From the NCBI GenBank assembly GCA_016711085.1, contig JADJTR010000007.1, forward strand, positions 135,698 through 199,697: a DNA stretch of 64,000 bases, read 5' to 3'. Under the pieces are notes generated by a model. That model made no database searches, was not told the DNA's origin, and saw only the letters and a program-made list of their open reading frames with translations. Each line of letters starts with the position of its first letter. Position 1 is the stretch's first letter. The DNA is from Phyllobacteriaceae bacterium (lineage in GTDB: Bacteria; Pseudomonadota; Alphaproteobacteria; Rhizobiales; Rhizobiaceae). This document shows positions 24,423 through 33,153 of the stretch, in pieces. The translations under genes were made by a program, and so were the position numbers.

Positions 24423-26003
24423 ATGGCTTCAACCCTCGACACCGAAGTCGCCCGCCGGCGCACCTTCGCCATCATCGCCCATCCGGACGCCGGCAAGACG
24501 ACGCTGACCGAAAAGCTGCTGCTGTTCGGCGGCGCCATCCAGCTCGCCGGCGAGGTCAAGGCCAAGAAGGACCGCATGAACACGCGCTCGGACTGGATGA
24601 AGATCGAGCGCGAGCGCGGCATCTCGGTCGTCACCTCGGTGATGACCTTCGAATACGGCCCGCGCGTCTTCAACCTGCTCGACACGCCCGGCCACGAGGA
24701 TTTCGCGGACGACACCTACCGCACGCTTTCGGCGGTCGATTTCGCCGTCATGGTCATCGACGGGGCCAAGGGCATCGAGCCGCGCACCTTGAAGCTGTTC
24801 GAGGTGTGCCGGCTGCGCGACATCCCGATCCTCACCTTCGTCAACAAGATGGACCGCGAAAGCCGCGACCCCTACGAGACGCTCGACGAAATCGAGGCCA
24901 AGCTGGCGCTCGACACCGCGCCGGTGACCTGGCCGATCGGGCGCGGCAAGAATTTCGCCGGCACCTATCATCTGAGGCAGAACGCCATTCGCGGCCACGA
25001 CAACGAGACCGAGCGCACGCCGGTGCACGGGCCGGATTCGAACCGCGTCACCCATCTGCTGCCCGAAAACGAGCGCGAGGCGTTCATCGAGGAGCTGGAG
25101 CTGGCGCGCGAGGCGTGCAAGCCGTTCGACGCGCAAGCCTTCCTCGAAGGCCATCTGACGCCGGTGTTCTTCGGCTCGGCGCTCCGGAACTTCGGCGTGC
25201 GCGACCTGATCGAGGCGCTCGGCGACTGGGGGCCGAGCCCCCGCGACCAGGAGGCGGACGGGCGCACGGTCCACGCGACGGAAGAGGCGATGACCGCCTT
25301 CGTCTTCAAGATCCAGGCCAACATGGACCCGAACCACCGCGACCGCATCGCGTTTGCCCGCGTCTGCTCGGGTTCGCTGGAACGCGGCATGAAGGCGAAA
25401 CTGGTGCGCACCGGCAAGACGTTGAGCCTGACCGCGCCGCAATTCTTCTTCGCGCGCGAGCGCATCACGGCGGACACGGCCTTTCCGGGCGACGTGGTCG
25501 GCATCCCGAACCACGGCACGCTGCGCATCGGCGACACGCTGACCGAGGGCGAGGAACTCCTGTTTCGCGGCGTTCCGAACTTCGCGCCTGAAATCCTGCG
25601 CCGCGTGCGCCTCGGCGACGCGATGAAGGCGCGCAAGGTCAAGGAAGCGCTGCACCAGATGGCCGAGGAGGGCGTGGTGCAGCTGTTCGAGCCGGAGGAC
25701 GGGTCTCCGGCCATCGTCGGCGTCGTCGGCGGTCTGCAGATCGACGTGCTGCGCGAGCGGCTGAAACAGGAATACGGGCTGGACGCCGATTTCGAAATGG
25801 CGCGCTTTTCCGTCTGCCGGTGGATTTCGGCCGACGACGGGGCCGAGCTCGACCGCTTCATGGCGGCGCAGCGTTCGGCCATCGCCCGCGACCTCGACGG
25901 CGATCCGGTGTTTCTCGCCGAACACGGGTTTTCGCTGAATTACGAGGCGGAACGCTGGAAGGCGATCACATTCGCCGCCATCAAGGACTATCAGGCGGGC
26001 TAA
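24423..26003 (+). CDS. prfC: Peptide chain release factor 3
   Basis: The 526-residue translational GTPase starts MASTLDTEVARRRTFAIIAHPDAGKTTLTEK, with G1 AHPDAGKTT, a G2 region RGISVVTSV, G3 DTPGHEDF and G4 NKMD. The switch ISVV with EVKAKKDRMNTRSDWMKIERERGI is the RF3 signature that separates it from EF-G. Domains 2 and 3 complete the normal length. RF3-GDP/GTP removes RF1 and RF2 from ribosomes after termination. The gene is alone, with the GIY-YIG gene divergent upstream. Confidence 0.96.
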   Translation: MASTLDTEVARRRTFAIIAHPDAGKTTLTEKLLLFGGAIQLAGEVKAKKDRMNTRSDWMKIERERGISVVTSVMTFEYGPRVFNLLDTPGHEDFADDTYRTLSAVDFAVMVIDGAKGIEPRTLKLFEVCRLRDIPILTFVNKMDRESRDPYETLDEIEAKLALDTAPVTWPIGRGKNFAGTYHLRQNAIRGHDNETERTPVHGPDSNRVTHLLPENEREAFIEELELAREACKPFDAQAFLEGHLTPVFFGSALRNFGVRDLIEALGDWGPSPRDQEADGRTVHATEEAMTAFVFKIQANMDPNHRDRIAFARVCSGSLERGMKAKLVRTGKTLSLTAPQFFFARERITADTAFPGDVVGIPNHGTLRIGDTLTEGEELLFRGVPNFAPEILRRVRLGDAMKARKVKEALHQMAEEGVVQLFEPEDGSPAIVGVVGGLQIDVLRERLKQEYGLDADFEMARFSVCRWISADDGAELDRFMAAQRSAIARDLDGDPVFLAEHGFSLNYEAERWKAITFAAIKDYQAG

Positions 26004-26072
26004 TGTGGCACTATATTCGCGTATGCTTCAATCGGCGACATTGACATCGCCAGGAATTGCGCAAGAAAAAAG

Positions 26073-26101
26073 GCGCATGCAGGGGGCAATCCCGCATGCG
26101 C
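26073..26101. terminator. Hairpin downstream of prfC, possible bidirectional terminator
   Basis: GCGCATGC (26073-26080) and GCATGCGC (26094-26101) pair, extended inside by GGG and CCC around a short loop. An A-run precedes it at 26066-26071, giving a U-tract in minus-strand transcripts. It is 70 nt after the prfC stop. Confidence 0.5.
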
Positions 26102-26238
26102 TTGTCAGTTGTATCCGATTCCGCGGCAATGCCGGGTCTGATCATCTGACAGACGCAGCGGCTTTGTCGCAATATGAGGATTTCCCGGTAGAGGCCGAAC
26201 CACGCCGAAGGCCATGCAGGAAATCGGGAGCAGGCGGC

Positions 26239-27003
26239 ATGAACAAGATCCACAATTTCGATCTTTCCGGCTTCCCGGGTTTATTGACGCCGTTGGCCAT
26301 ACCGGCGAGCGACGACGTCGAGACCCTGTGGTCGTGGCTTGAAAGCACGCTGCGGGCCAAGGCCGATGTCGAAGGCCTGTTCTATCTTGCCTATCCGGTC
26401 GGCGACGCCGGCGGCGATCCCGAGCAATTGATCGAACGCGCCATCTGGAAAACCTCCTATCCGCAGCACTATCTCGACGCGCTCTACGGCAATCCGCTGA
26501 CCGACGACCATTCTGCCCTGCACATGCTGAATACCGGGCAAATGAGTCGCTGGCACGATCCGGCCGAGCACGCGAAGATGACGCCGGGCGAGAAGCGCCG
26601 GGCCAGGATCGACGCCGAACACGGCATGGCGGTTGGCGCCTGTTTTCCGATTTTCAACAGTCGGGGCCGCATCTGCGGCGGCTTCGGCCTGCGCTCCGCC
26701 TCGCAGGACGCCGCCCGCTTCGACGGCGTGCTCGACGCCTTCGGCGCGCAGATCGGCCAGTTGTTGATCGCTTTCGACGCGCGCTTCCGCGGCCCCTTGG
26801 CGCAGACCGTTTACCGACTATCACCGCAGGAGCAGCGCGTGCTGGCCTCCGTCGCCGGCGGCCAGGCGGCCGACCGCACCGCGCACGCGCTTGGCCTCAA
26901 GCCCAAGACGGTCGAAGCCTATCTGCGTTCGGTACGCGGCAAGACCCAGTCGCTCAACACGGCGGAAGCCGTCGCCAAGGCGATTTTCTTCAACCTCGTC
27001 TGA
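26239..27003 (+). CDS. LuxR-family regulator with autoinducer-binding-like domain (LuxR solo)
   Basis: The 254-residue protein has an N-terminal domain with the autoinducer-binding layout (about 25-175; FYLAYPVG, WKTSYPQHYLDALYGNPLTDDHSALHML, GMAVGACFPIFNSRGRICGGFGL) and a C-terminal LuxR helix-turn-helix (LSPQEQRVLASVAGGQAADRTAHALGLKPKTVEAYLRSVRGK, about 197-240). No luxI-type synthase lies in the window, so it is a solo receptor. The ligand may be a foreign acyl-homoserine lactone or another small molecule. A GGGAG site precedes the ATG. Confidence 0.87.
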   Translation: MNKIHNFDLSGFPGLLTPLAIPASDDVETLWSWLESTLRAKADVEGLFYLAYPVGDAGGDPEQLIERAIWKTSYPQHYLDALYGNPLTDDHSALHMLNTGQMSRWHDPAEHAKMTPGEKRRARIDAEHGMAVGACFPIFNSRGRICGGFGLRSASQDAARFDGVLDAFGAQIGQLLIAFDARFRGPLAQTVYRLSPQEQRVLASVAGGQAADRTAHALGLKPKTVEAYLRSVRGKTQSLNTAEAVAKAIFFNLV

Positions 27004-27238
27004 ATCCGGCCGGTCGACGCTGTGTTGCGCAATTGAGAACAATCGCCATACCTCAAAATGCGTTCGGATAAATTGTTTATTTTCAATTCGTTGATGCCAT
27101 TTCCGCGTCGTCGTAGCCCGAGCCGCCTCGCACAGGCATGACAAACCGCTGACGGGCGGCGTCACCGGATTGTCAGCCGGCCGGCGCGATCCTCGGGAGG
27201 TCGTCATCACCGGCGACGCCAACACGAGGGAGACTGCC

Positions 27239-27442
27239 ATGACCATGACGATCCGCCTGGCGCTCGCCGCCGCGATCGCGCTTCCGGCGCTGTCGATCGC
27301 CAAAGCTTCCGTCGGTTCGGACGGGTTTTCCACTGGCCCTGAAAGCGGCAGCATCGTCGAAAAGCGCCCCAAGCCTCGCCAGAAGGGCGGCTCGGGTTGC
27401 GACGATCCGCGCGATGTCATTGAACATCCGGAATGCCGCTGA
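27239..27442 (+). CDS. Small secreted protein of unknown function
   Basis: The 67-residue product follows a GAGGGA ribosome site. It has a signal peptide (MTMTIRLALAAAIALPALSIAKA) and a short mature part rich in Gly, Lys and Pro (VEKRPKPRQKGGSGCDDPRDVIEHPECR) with two Cys residues near the end that could form a disulfide. I recognise no family. A hairpin terminator follows directly, which supports a real transcription unit. Confidence 0.6.
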   Translation: MTMTIRLALAAAIALPALSIAKASVGSDGFSTGPESGSIVEKRPKPRQKGGSGCDDPRDVIEHPECR

Positions 27443-27450
27443 GCGGAACC

Positions 27451-27482
27451 AGGAGGGGCGGGCCTTGCGGCCCGCTCCTCCT
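27451..27482. terminator. Bidirectional hairpin terminator
   Basis: AGGAGGGGCGGGCC (27451-27464) pairs with GGCCCGCTCCTCCT (27469-27482) with one mismatch and a TTGC loop. It lies between the small secreted gene and the convergent dctM stop. Confidence 0.7.
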
Positions 27483-28807
27483 CACATCATGCCCATCAGG
27501 CGCGGCAGGAACAGCGACAGGTCCGGCCAGTAGGTGACGATCAACAGGAAGGCAAGCATGGTCCAGAACCAGGGCAACGCCGATTTCGTCACTTCGGTCA
27601 GCCCCATTTTCGCGATGCCGCTGGCGACATAGAGGTTGAGCCCGACCGGCGGCGTGACCATGCCGCATTCCATGTTGACGACCAGCATGATGCCGAAATG
27701 CACCGGATCGACCCCAAGCCGGACGGCGACGGGGAACAGGATCGGCGCGAAGATCAGCATGATTGCCGACGGCTCCATGAACATGCCGGCGCCGAGCAGG
27801 AGGATGTTGACCGCCATCAGGAAGCCGTAGCGGCCAAGTCCGGCGTCGGCCATCCATGCAGCGATCGCCTGGGGAATGCCCTCATGCGTCATAAGGAAGG
27901 AAAACAGCACCGCATTGGTGATGATGTAGAGCAGCATCGCGCTCATGTTGGCCGAAGCGAGCAGGACTTTCGGCACCTGGGCCAAAGTCAGGTCCTTGTA
28001 GACGAAGACCGAGATGACGAAGGCATAGACCGCGCTCATTGCGGCGGCTTCGGTCGGCGTGAAGGCGCCGGAGTAAATACCGCCTATGACGATGGCGATC
28101 AGCGCCAGCCCCCAGAAAGAGCGGCCAAAGGCGGTCGCCATCTCGCTCCACGAGGCGCGCGGCAGGCGCGGATAGTCGTTGCGCCAGGCGCGCCAGAACG
28201 TGGTGAACCCGAGCATGAAAGCCAGCAACAGGCCCGGAACGACGCCGGCCATGAACAACTGGCCGACCGAGGCCGTGCCGACAGGCTCGCCGTTCGGGCC
28301 GGGATAAGTCGAACCCGATGTCGCAACCGCATACATGACCATCACGATCGACGGCGGGATGAGGATGCCGAGCGCGCCGGCGGTGGATATGACGCCCGTG
28401 CCGAAGGATTTCGGAAAGCCCTGCTTGACCATCGCGGGAAGGATGATCGACCCGATGGCGACGACGGTCGCCGGGGAGGATCCCGAGACGGCGGCGAACA
28501 GGGCGCAAGCGAAGACCGCCGCCAGCGCCAGCCCGCCATGCCAGTGACCGACGACGGAGCGGGCGAAATCGATCATGCGTTTCGCCACGCCGCCATGGGT
28601 GAGGAAATTGCCGGCGAGAATGAAAAACGGGATCGCCATGATCTCGAATTTCTCGATCCCGGTGAACAGCTTCAGCGCCACCGATTCGATCGGCACCGCG
28701 GTGAAGGCGAACAGGAAGGTCAGCACGGTCAGGCCGAGCGCTATGGAAATCGGCATGCCGGTCAGCATCAACGCCAGCAACAGGGAAAAGATGATGATCG
28801 CGGTCAT
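27482..28807 (-). CDS. dctM: TRAP transporter large permease subunit
   Basis: The 441-residue protein starts MTAIIIFSLLLALMLTGMPISIALG and has about 12 membrane helices, as in the DctM/SiaM family; FILAGNFLTHGGVAKRMIDFA and the SGSSPATVVAIGSIILPAM loop are family signatures. It is the main translocation subunit for sodium-driven uptake of dicarboxylates or related acids. Its ATG overlaps the dctQ stop. The locus is divergent from a DctSR pair, which supports C4-dicarboxylates as cargo. Confidence 0.93.
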   Translation of the reverse strand: MTAIIIFSLLLALMLTGMPISIALGLTVLTFLFAFTAVPIESVALKLFTGIEKFEIMAIPFFILAGNFLTHGGVAKRMIDFARSVVGHWHGGLALAAVFACALFAAVSGSSPATVVAIGSIILPAMVKQGFPKSFGTGVISTAGALGILIPPSIVMVMYAVATSGSTYPGPNGEPVGTASVGQLFMAGVVPGLLLAFMLGFTTFWRAWRNDYPRLPRASWSEMATAFGRSFWGLALIAIVIGGIYSGAFTPTEAAAMSAVYAFVISVFVYKDLTLAQVPKVLLASANMSAMLLYIITNAVLFSFLMTHEGIPQAIAAWMADAGLGRYGFLMAVNILLLGAGMFMEPSAIMLIFAPILFPVAVRLGVDPVHFGIMLVVNMECGMVTPPVGLNLYVASGIAKMGLTEVTKSALPWFWTMLAFLLIVTYWPDLSLFLPRLMGMM

Positions 28808-29406
28808 GCCGGCTGCTCCTCGACACCTTCGACGTGGCCATGGTCGTGGTGGGGCAGTTCGCCGGTCCGGCTGAACGACCAGGCAACCTGCAGGAAGCGG
28901 AAGCACATCAGGAACGAGCCGAACGGAACGGCGAGGTAGACGATCCACATCGGCAATTCGAGATCGGGCGAAACCTGTTCGGTGTGGGCGATTTCCCAGA
29001 CGAAGGCGGCGCCGAGGGAGCCGACGATCGAGGTGAACAGCGCGCCGGCGAGGAGGCCGAACAGGATGAAGGGCCTGCGGCGCTCCGGCGTCAGCCTTTC
29101 GATCAAGACATCGACGCCGACATGGATGCCGGTTCGCACGCCATAGGCGGCGCCGAATTTGGCCATCCAGATGAAAAGGTAGATGCACAGTTCCTGCGCC
29201 CAGGTCAGGTTGATCTCGCGCAGAACGCCGAAAATCGACTTGCCCAGGGCCAGTATCGTCTGCGAATCGTGCGTCCGGCCCCAGCCGATCAGTCCGGCCG
29301 CGCCGCTGATCGCATAACGGTGGACGACGGCGACGAAAATGATCGCCGTCGCCAGAGCGATCAATGTCGCGATGAGCGTTTCTTCGATGCGGTCAAGCCA
29401 GCGCAT
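28804..29406 (-). CDS. dctQ: TRAP transporter small permease subunit
   Basis: The 200-residue protein has four membrane helices (first at LIATLIALATAIIFVAVVHRY), a long loop after the first helix and the WAQELCIYLFIWMAKFGAAYGVRTGIHVGVD segment characteristic of DctQ subunits. It starts 72 nt after the dctP stop on the same strand and overlaps dctM. The C-terminal tail is His and Glu rich. It assembles with DctM in the inner membrane. Confidence 0.92.
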   Translation of the reverse strand: MRWLDRIEETLIATLIALATAIIFVAVVHRYAISGAAGLIGWGRTHDSQTILALGKSIFGVLREINLTWAQELCIYLFIWMAKFGAAYGVRTGIHVGVDVLIERLTPERRRPFILFGLLAGALFTSIVGSLGAAFVWEIAHTEQVSPDLELPMWIVYLAVPFGSFLMCFRFLQVAWSFSRTGELPHHDHGHVEGVEEQPA

Positions 29407-29478
29407 GTCGCCCTCCTCCGGCGCATGGTGAGCCGGCCGGGCGCCCTCCGCCCGGCCTTCCTGCCTCGCGCAGGCCGA

Positions 29479-30468
29479 TCAATTGCCGGCGGCTGCCTTC
29501 TGGATGCCGGCGATGACATCGGCGCCGACGCGGCCGGCGACCTCCTCGTAGACGGGTTTGAGCGCCTCCATCCAGGCGGCCTTCTCCTCCGCCGTCAATT
29601 CATGGAACTCGGTTTTGCCGGCTTCCTTCATCGCGGCGAGCGCCTTGTCGTTTTCCTCCTGGGCGATGGAATTGGCGTATTCGGTCGCTTCGACCAGCGC
29701 CTTGTCCAACTGGCCGCGGGTATCGGCCGGCAGTTCCTCCCAGAATTTCTTGTTCACGATCACGGCATAGCCGAGATAACCGTGGTTGGAGAGCGTGGCG
29801 TGCTTTTGCACCTCGTGCATCTTCTGGGTGTACATGTTCGACGGCGGGTTCTCGGTACCGTCCACGACGCCCGTCTGCAGCGCCTGGTAGACTTCCGAGA
29901 ACGCCATCACCTGCGGCACCGCGCCGAGCGCCTTCATTTGCGCTTCAAGCACTTTCGACGACTGGATGCGCAGTTTCAGGCCGACGAAATCGTCGGGGGT
30001 GCGGAGCGGCGAATTGGCGCTCATGATCTTGAAGCCGTTGTCCCAATAGGCCAGACCGAGAATGCCCTTGTCTTCCAGCCGGGCAAACAGCGCCTTGCCG
30101 ACCTCGCCGGTGGTCACGCGATTGAGCGCCGCCTTGTCGGCGAACAGGAAGGGCAGGTCGAAAGCTTCGAATTCCTTGGCGCCGAGCGGGCCGAACTTGG
30201 CCAGCGACGGGGCCAGCATCTGCACGGCGCCAAGCTGCAGCGCCTCCAGCTCTTCCTTGTCCTTGTAGAGCTGGCTGTTGGGATAGATTTCGATCTTGAC
30301 CTTGCCTTCGGTATATTGCTCGGCAAGTTCCTTGAATTTCTCGGCGCCCTTGCCCTTCGGCGTCGCCGGGGCGACGACGTGGGAAAACTTGATGACGATG
30401 TCGGCGGCCCAGACCGGGGCGACAGACAGGGAAAGCGCGACGAGCGCGCCGGCAACGATATTGCGCAT
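29479..30468 (-). CDS. dctP: TRAP transporter substrate-binding protein, C4-dicarboxylate type
   Basis: I start at MRNIVAGALVALSLSVAPVWA because it gives a signal peptide and follows a GAGGAGGAAC ribosome site. The 329-residue protein has the DctP pattern: DIVIKFSHVVAPATPKGKGAEKF, IEIYPNSQLYKDKEELEALQLG, the conserved Arg in LKLRIQSS (the carboxylate clamp, about residue 170), and VVDGTENPPSNMYTQKMHEV. It captures a carboxylate ligand in the periplasm for DctQM. It is divergent from dctS. Confidence 0.95.
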   Translation of the reverse strand: MRNIVAGALVALSLSVAPVWAADIVIKFSHVVAPATPKGKGAEKFKELAEQYTEGKVKIEIYPNSQLYKDKEELEALQLGAVQMLAPSLAKFGPLGAKEFEAFDLPFLFADKAALNRVTTGEVGKALFARLEDKGILGLAYWDNGFKIMSANSPLRTPDDFVGLKLRIQSSKVLEAQMKALGAVPQVMAFSEVYQALQTGVVDGTENPPSNMYTQKMHEVQKHATLSNHGYLGYAVIVNKKFWEELPADTRGQLDKALVEATEYANSIAQEENDKALAAMKEAGKTEFHELTAEEKAAWMEALKPVYEEVAGRVGADVIAGIQKAAAGN

Positions 30469-30480
30469 GGGTTCCTCCTC

Positions 30481-30547
30481 CGCATGATGCGTGCCACAGA
30501 ATAGCGGGATACGCAGCCGCCTCAATTGTGGGAAACCGCATCATGCG
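30481..30547. promoter_or_regulatory. Two CGCATNATGCG dyads in the dctP-dctS divergent region
   Basis: CGCATGATGCG at 30481-30491 and its exact reverse complement CGCATCATGCG at 30537-30547 are each palindromic around a central base and are 56 nt apart. They occupy the only gap between the divergent dctP and dctS genes, so they are candidate DctR binding sites or part of the dctP promoter. Confidence 0.6.
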
Positions 30548-30595
30548 CGCTTTCTAAGGCGTGGTATGGTTTCTCGATCCGGACGGGAGGACTGG

Positions 30596-32566
30596 ATGCT
30601 GCAACACCATACCGGCGCAAAGCCGGCGCCCGAACGCGAGCCGTCCGAAGGCTGGCGCGCCTATGACGCCGGCCTGCTCGGCGCCGGCGCACTGATCGCG
30701 TTGCTGCTGCTCGTCGCCGCCGCCTTTCTGGTCACCGAGCGCACCAATCGCGAGAACCGCCGCGTCGAGCTGATCAACGATTCGCTGTGGGTCGAACAGA
30801 CATTGCGCTTCGCCATCGATTCGGCTTCCAGCGAACTGGTGCGCATGGCGTCCGACATCAGGCGAGGAATTGCGCCGGGAGCGATCGACGGGCAGCTTGA
30901 ACAGTTCCACCGCATCCACCCGGAGATCGCCCGGATCGCCTGGGCCGATTTCCGCTCCGGCAAGACCCATTCCGCGCCTTCGCCGGAACCGCGCGACACC
31001 GCCTTCCTGTCCGCGCTCGACGTCGTTGCCTCGGCGCGGGCGTTCGGCGAAAGCCGGTTTGGCGCGGCTTATGCCGATCCCGGCGGCGGATGGCGCTTCG
31101 ATCTGGCCGTTCCGGTGAGCGGCGCATCGGTCGACGGCGTCCTGATCGCGGCGTTTTCGATCGGCGATCTTCTGCGCATCCACATTCCGTGGTGGGTGGC
31201 GCAGAAAAACCTGATCGCCGTGATCGATGCCGACGGCGCATCGGTCGGCGTCAAATCCGCCGTCGCCGCCGGCCTTTCGGACAACCAGCACACCATTCCA
31301 TTCGATCCGCCGGGGCACGGACTCGCGCTGGTGGCGACACGCTATGAAATACCGGCCGGATGGACCGGATGGGCGCTTCCAGCGACCATTCCCTTGATGG
31401 CCGCGATCGTGGGCGCCAGCCTCTTGCTGCTGCGCCGCAATGTGCGCCGCCGCCAGGCGGCGGAGGAGCGGCTGCGGTCGGAAAGCGCCTTTCGCCGTTC
31501 AATGGAGGACGCGCTGACGGTCGGAATGCGGGCCCGCGACCGCGAGGGCAGGATCATTTACGCCAACCCGGCCTTTTGCGACATGGTCGGCTATTCGCGC
31601 GACGAACTGGTCGGACGCGCCCCGCCGATGCCCTATTGGGACCGCGATACGCTCGAACATACCCGCACCGTGCATGATTCCATTCTTGCCGGCCAGGGCC
31701 CGAAGGAGGGTTTCGAGATCCGATTTCGCCGCGCCAATGGCGAGCCTCTCGACGCGTTGATTTACGAGGCGCCGCTCAACGACGCCGATGGCCGGCATGT
31801 CGGATGGATGGCCTCGATCCTCGATGTCACAGAGCGCAAGCGCATGGGCGAACTGTCGAAGATTCACGCCGAGGAGCTGGCGCGAACCGCCCGCCTGGTG
31901 TCGATGGGCGAGATGGCGTCGACGCTGGCGCATGAGATCAACCAGCCTTTGACGGCGATTTCGACCTATGCGTCCGGACTGGCCGATCAGGTGCGCAATG
32001 GCGATGTCAAACCGGCGGCCATCGCGGCCGTTCTGACCAAGGTCTCCAGCCAATCGCGGCGGGCAGGCGACATCGTGCGTCATTTGCGCGAATTCACCCG
32101 TCGCGCCCAACCGCGCGACGAGACCATGGATCTTCACGAGATCGCCAGTCGCGTCGCCGGTTTCATCGAGGCCGATCTGGCGCGAAACGGCGTCGAACTC
32201 GCCATCGCGCCACCGGGCCGACCGGCCCGGGTGCGCGGCGATCCGGTGCTGTTCGAACAGGTGATCCTCAATCTGGTGCGCAACGCCGCCGAAGCGATGT
32301 CGGGACAGGCCGGATCGCGCGGCATCGACCTGTCGATCCAGGGCGGCGGCGAATTCGCCACGGTCCGCGTGCGCGATCACGGTCCCGGATTGGCTGCCGA
32401 AATGGCGGAAAAGCTGTTCACTCCGTTTCTTTCGACCAAGCCGCACGGAACGGGACTCGGGCTCAACATCTGCCGTTCGATCGTCGAATTGCATGGCGGG
32501 CGCATCTGGCATGAAGCCGCCGATCCCGGCTGCATCTTCGCTTTCTCGGTGCGAGCCGAGACATGA
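30596..32566 (+). CDS. dctS: DctS-type sensor histidine kinase
   Basis: ATG 30596 follows GGGAGG. The 656-residue protein has membrane helix 1 at about 26-47, a periplasmic sensor of about 220 residues, helix 2 (WALPATIPLMAAIVGASLLLL), a PAS domain with PAC (ALTVGMRARDREGRIIYANPAFCDMVGYS), an H-box ASTLAHEINQPLTAI and an HATPase domain with DHGPGLA and GTGLGLNI. This matches DctS/DctB kinases that sense C4-dicarboxylates. It overlaps dctR by 4 nt and is divergent from dctPQM, as in Rhodobacter capsulatus. Confidence 0.9.
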   Translation: MLQHHTGAKPAPEREPSEGWRAYDAGLLGAGALIALLLLVAAAFLVTERTNRENRRVELINDSLWVEQTLRFAIDSASSELVRMASDIRRGIAPGAIDGQLEQFHRIHPEIARIAWADFRSGKTHSAPSPEPRDTAFLSALDVVASARAFGESRFGAAYADPGGGWRFDLAVPVSGASVDGVLIAAFSIGDLLRIHIPWWVAQKNLIAVIDADGASVGVKSAVAAGLSDNQHTIPFDPPGHGLALVATRYEIPAGWTGWALPATIPLMAAIVGASLLLLRRNVRRRQAAEERLRSESAFRRSMEDALTVGMRARDREGRIIYANPAFCDMVGYSRDELVGRAPPMPYWDRDTLEHTRTVHDSILAGQGPKEGFEIRFRRANGEPLDALIYEAPLNDADGRHVGWMASILDVTERKRMGELSKIHAEELARTARLVSMGEMASTLAHEINQPLTAISTYASGLADQVRNGDVKPAAIAAVLTKVSSQSRRAGDIVRHLREFTRRAQPRDETMDLHEIASRVAGFIEADLARNGVELAIAPPGRPARVRGDPVLFEQVILNLVRNAAEAMSGQAGSRGIDLSIQGGGEFATVRVRDHGPGLAAEMAEKLFTPFLSTKPHGTGLGLNICRSIVELHGGRIWHEAADPGCIFAFSVRAET

Positions 32567-33153
32567 AAATCGTCCATGTCATCGACGACGACGACGCGGT
32601 GCGCGACGCGCTGGGCTTTCTGCTGACGGGGCGCGGCTACGCCGCGCAACTGCACGAGTCGGGCGAAGCGTTTCTGGCGCACAGCCGGGGCGGTCGCGAC
32701 GGCGTCATCGTGCTCGACATCCGCATGCCCGGCATGTCGGGCATCGAGCTGTTTCACGAATTGCGCAAGACACAACCTGCTCCGCCGGTCATTTTCCTGA
32801 CCGGCCATGGCGATGTCCCGCTCGCGGTCGAGGCGATCAAGGCCGGCGCATTCGATTTCCGCGAGAAGCCATTCGAGGAAAACGCCTTCATCGACGCCAT
32901 CGAACGGGCGTTCGCGGCACGCGACAACGCGGCGGGCGAACGGGCGCGGCGCGCCGAACTGGACGAACGCGCCGCGAGCCTGTCGCCGCGCGAACGCGAA
33001 GTGATGGCCCTGATGCTCAAGGACCTGCCCAACAAGGTCATCGCTTTCGAGCTCGGCATCGCCATGCGCACGGTGGAGGTCCATCGCGCCAAGGTGCTGG
33101 CGAAAATGGGCGTGCGCAGCCTGGTGTCGCTGGCGGCGATGCTGAAGGGGTGA
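32563..33153 (+). CDS. dctR: DctR-type FixJ/LuxR-class response regulator
   Basis: The 196-residue protein has a receiver (VIDDDDAVRDALGF; phospho-acceptor Asp in VLDIRMPG near residue 53; Lys in REKPFEE near 104) and a C-terminal LuxR helix-turn-helix (LSPREREVMALMLKDLPNKVIAFELGIAMRTVEVHRAKVLAKMG). This FixJ-like layout is that of Rhodobacter DctR, not of the sigma-54 activator DctD. It should activate dctPQM when phosphorylated by DctS. Confidence 0.9.
   Translation: MKIVHVIDDDDAVRDALGFLLTGRGYAAQLHESGEAFLAHSRGGRDGVIVLDIRMPGMSGIELFHELRKTQPAPPVIFLTGHGDVPLAVEAIKAGAFDFREKPFEENAFIDAIERAFAARDNAAGERARRAELDERAASLSPREREVMALMLKDLPNKVIAFELGIAMRTVEVHRAKVLAKMGVRSLVSLAAMLKG

Noticed and set aside
24429..25925. 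Long open frame antisense to prfC
   Set aside because: High-GC codon bias leaves open antisense frames; the product has no domain and prfC is unambiguous.
30481..30497. TGGCACG-N4-ATGC on the minus strand, a sigma-54-like -24/-12 match before dctP
   Set aside because: The spacing GG-N10-GC is right, but transcription would start inside the dctP ribosome site, a few bases before the ATG, so it cannot serve dctP. The overlapping dyad is a better explanation.
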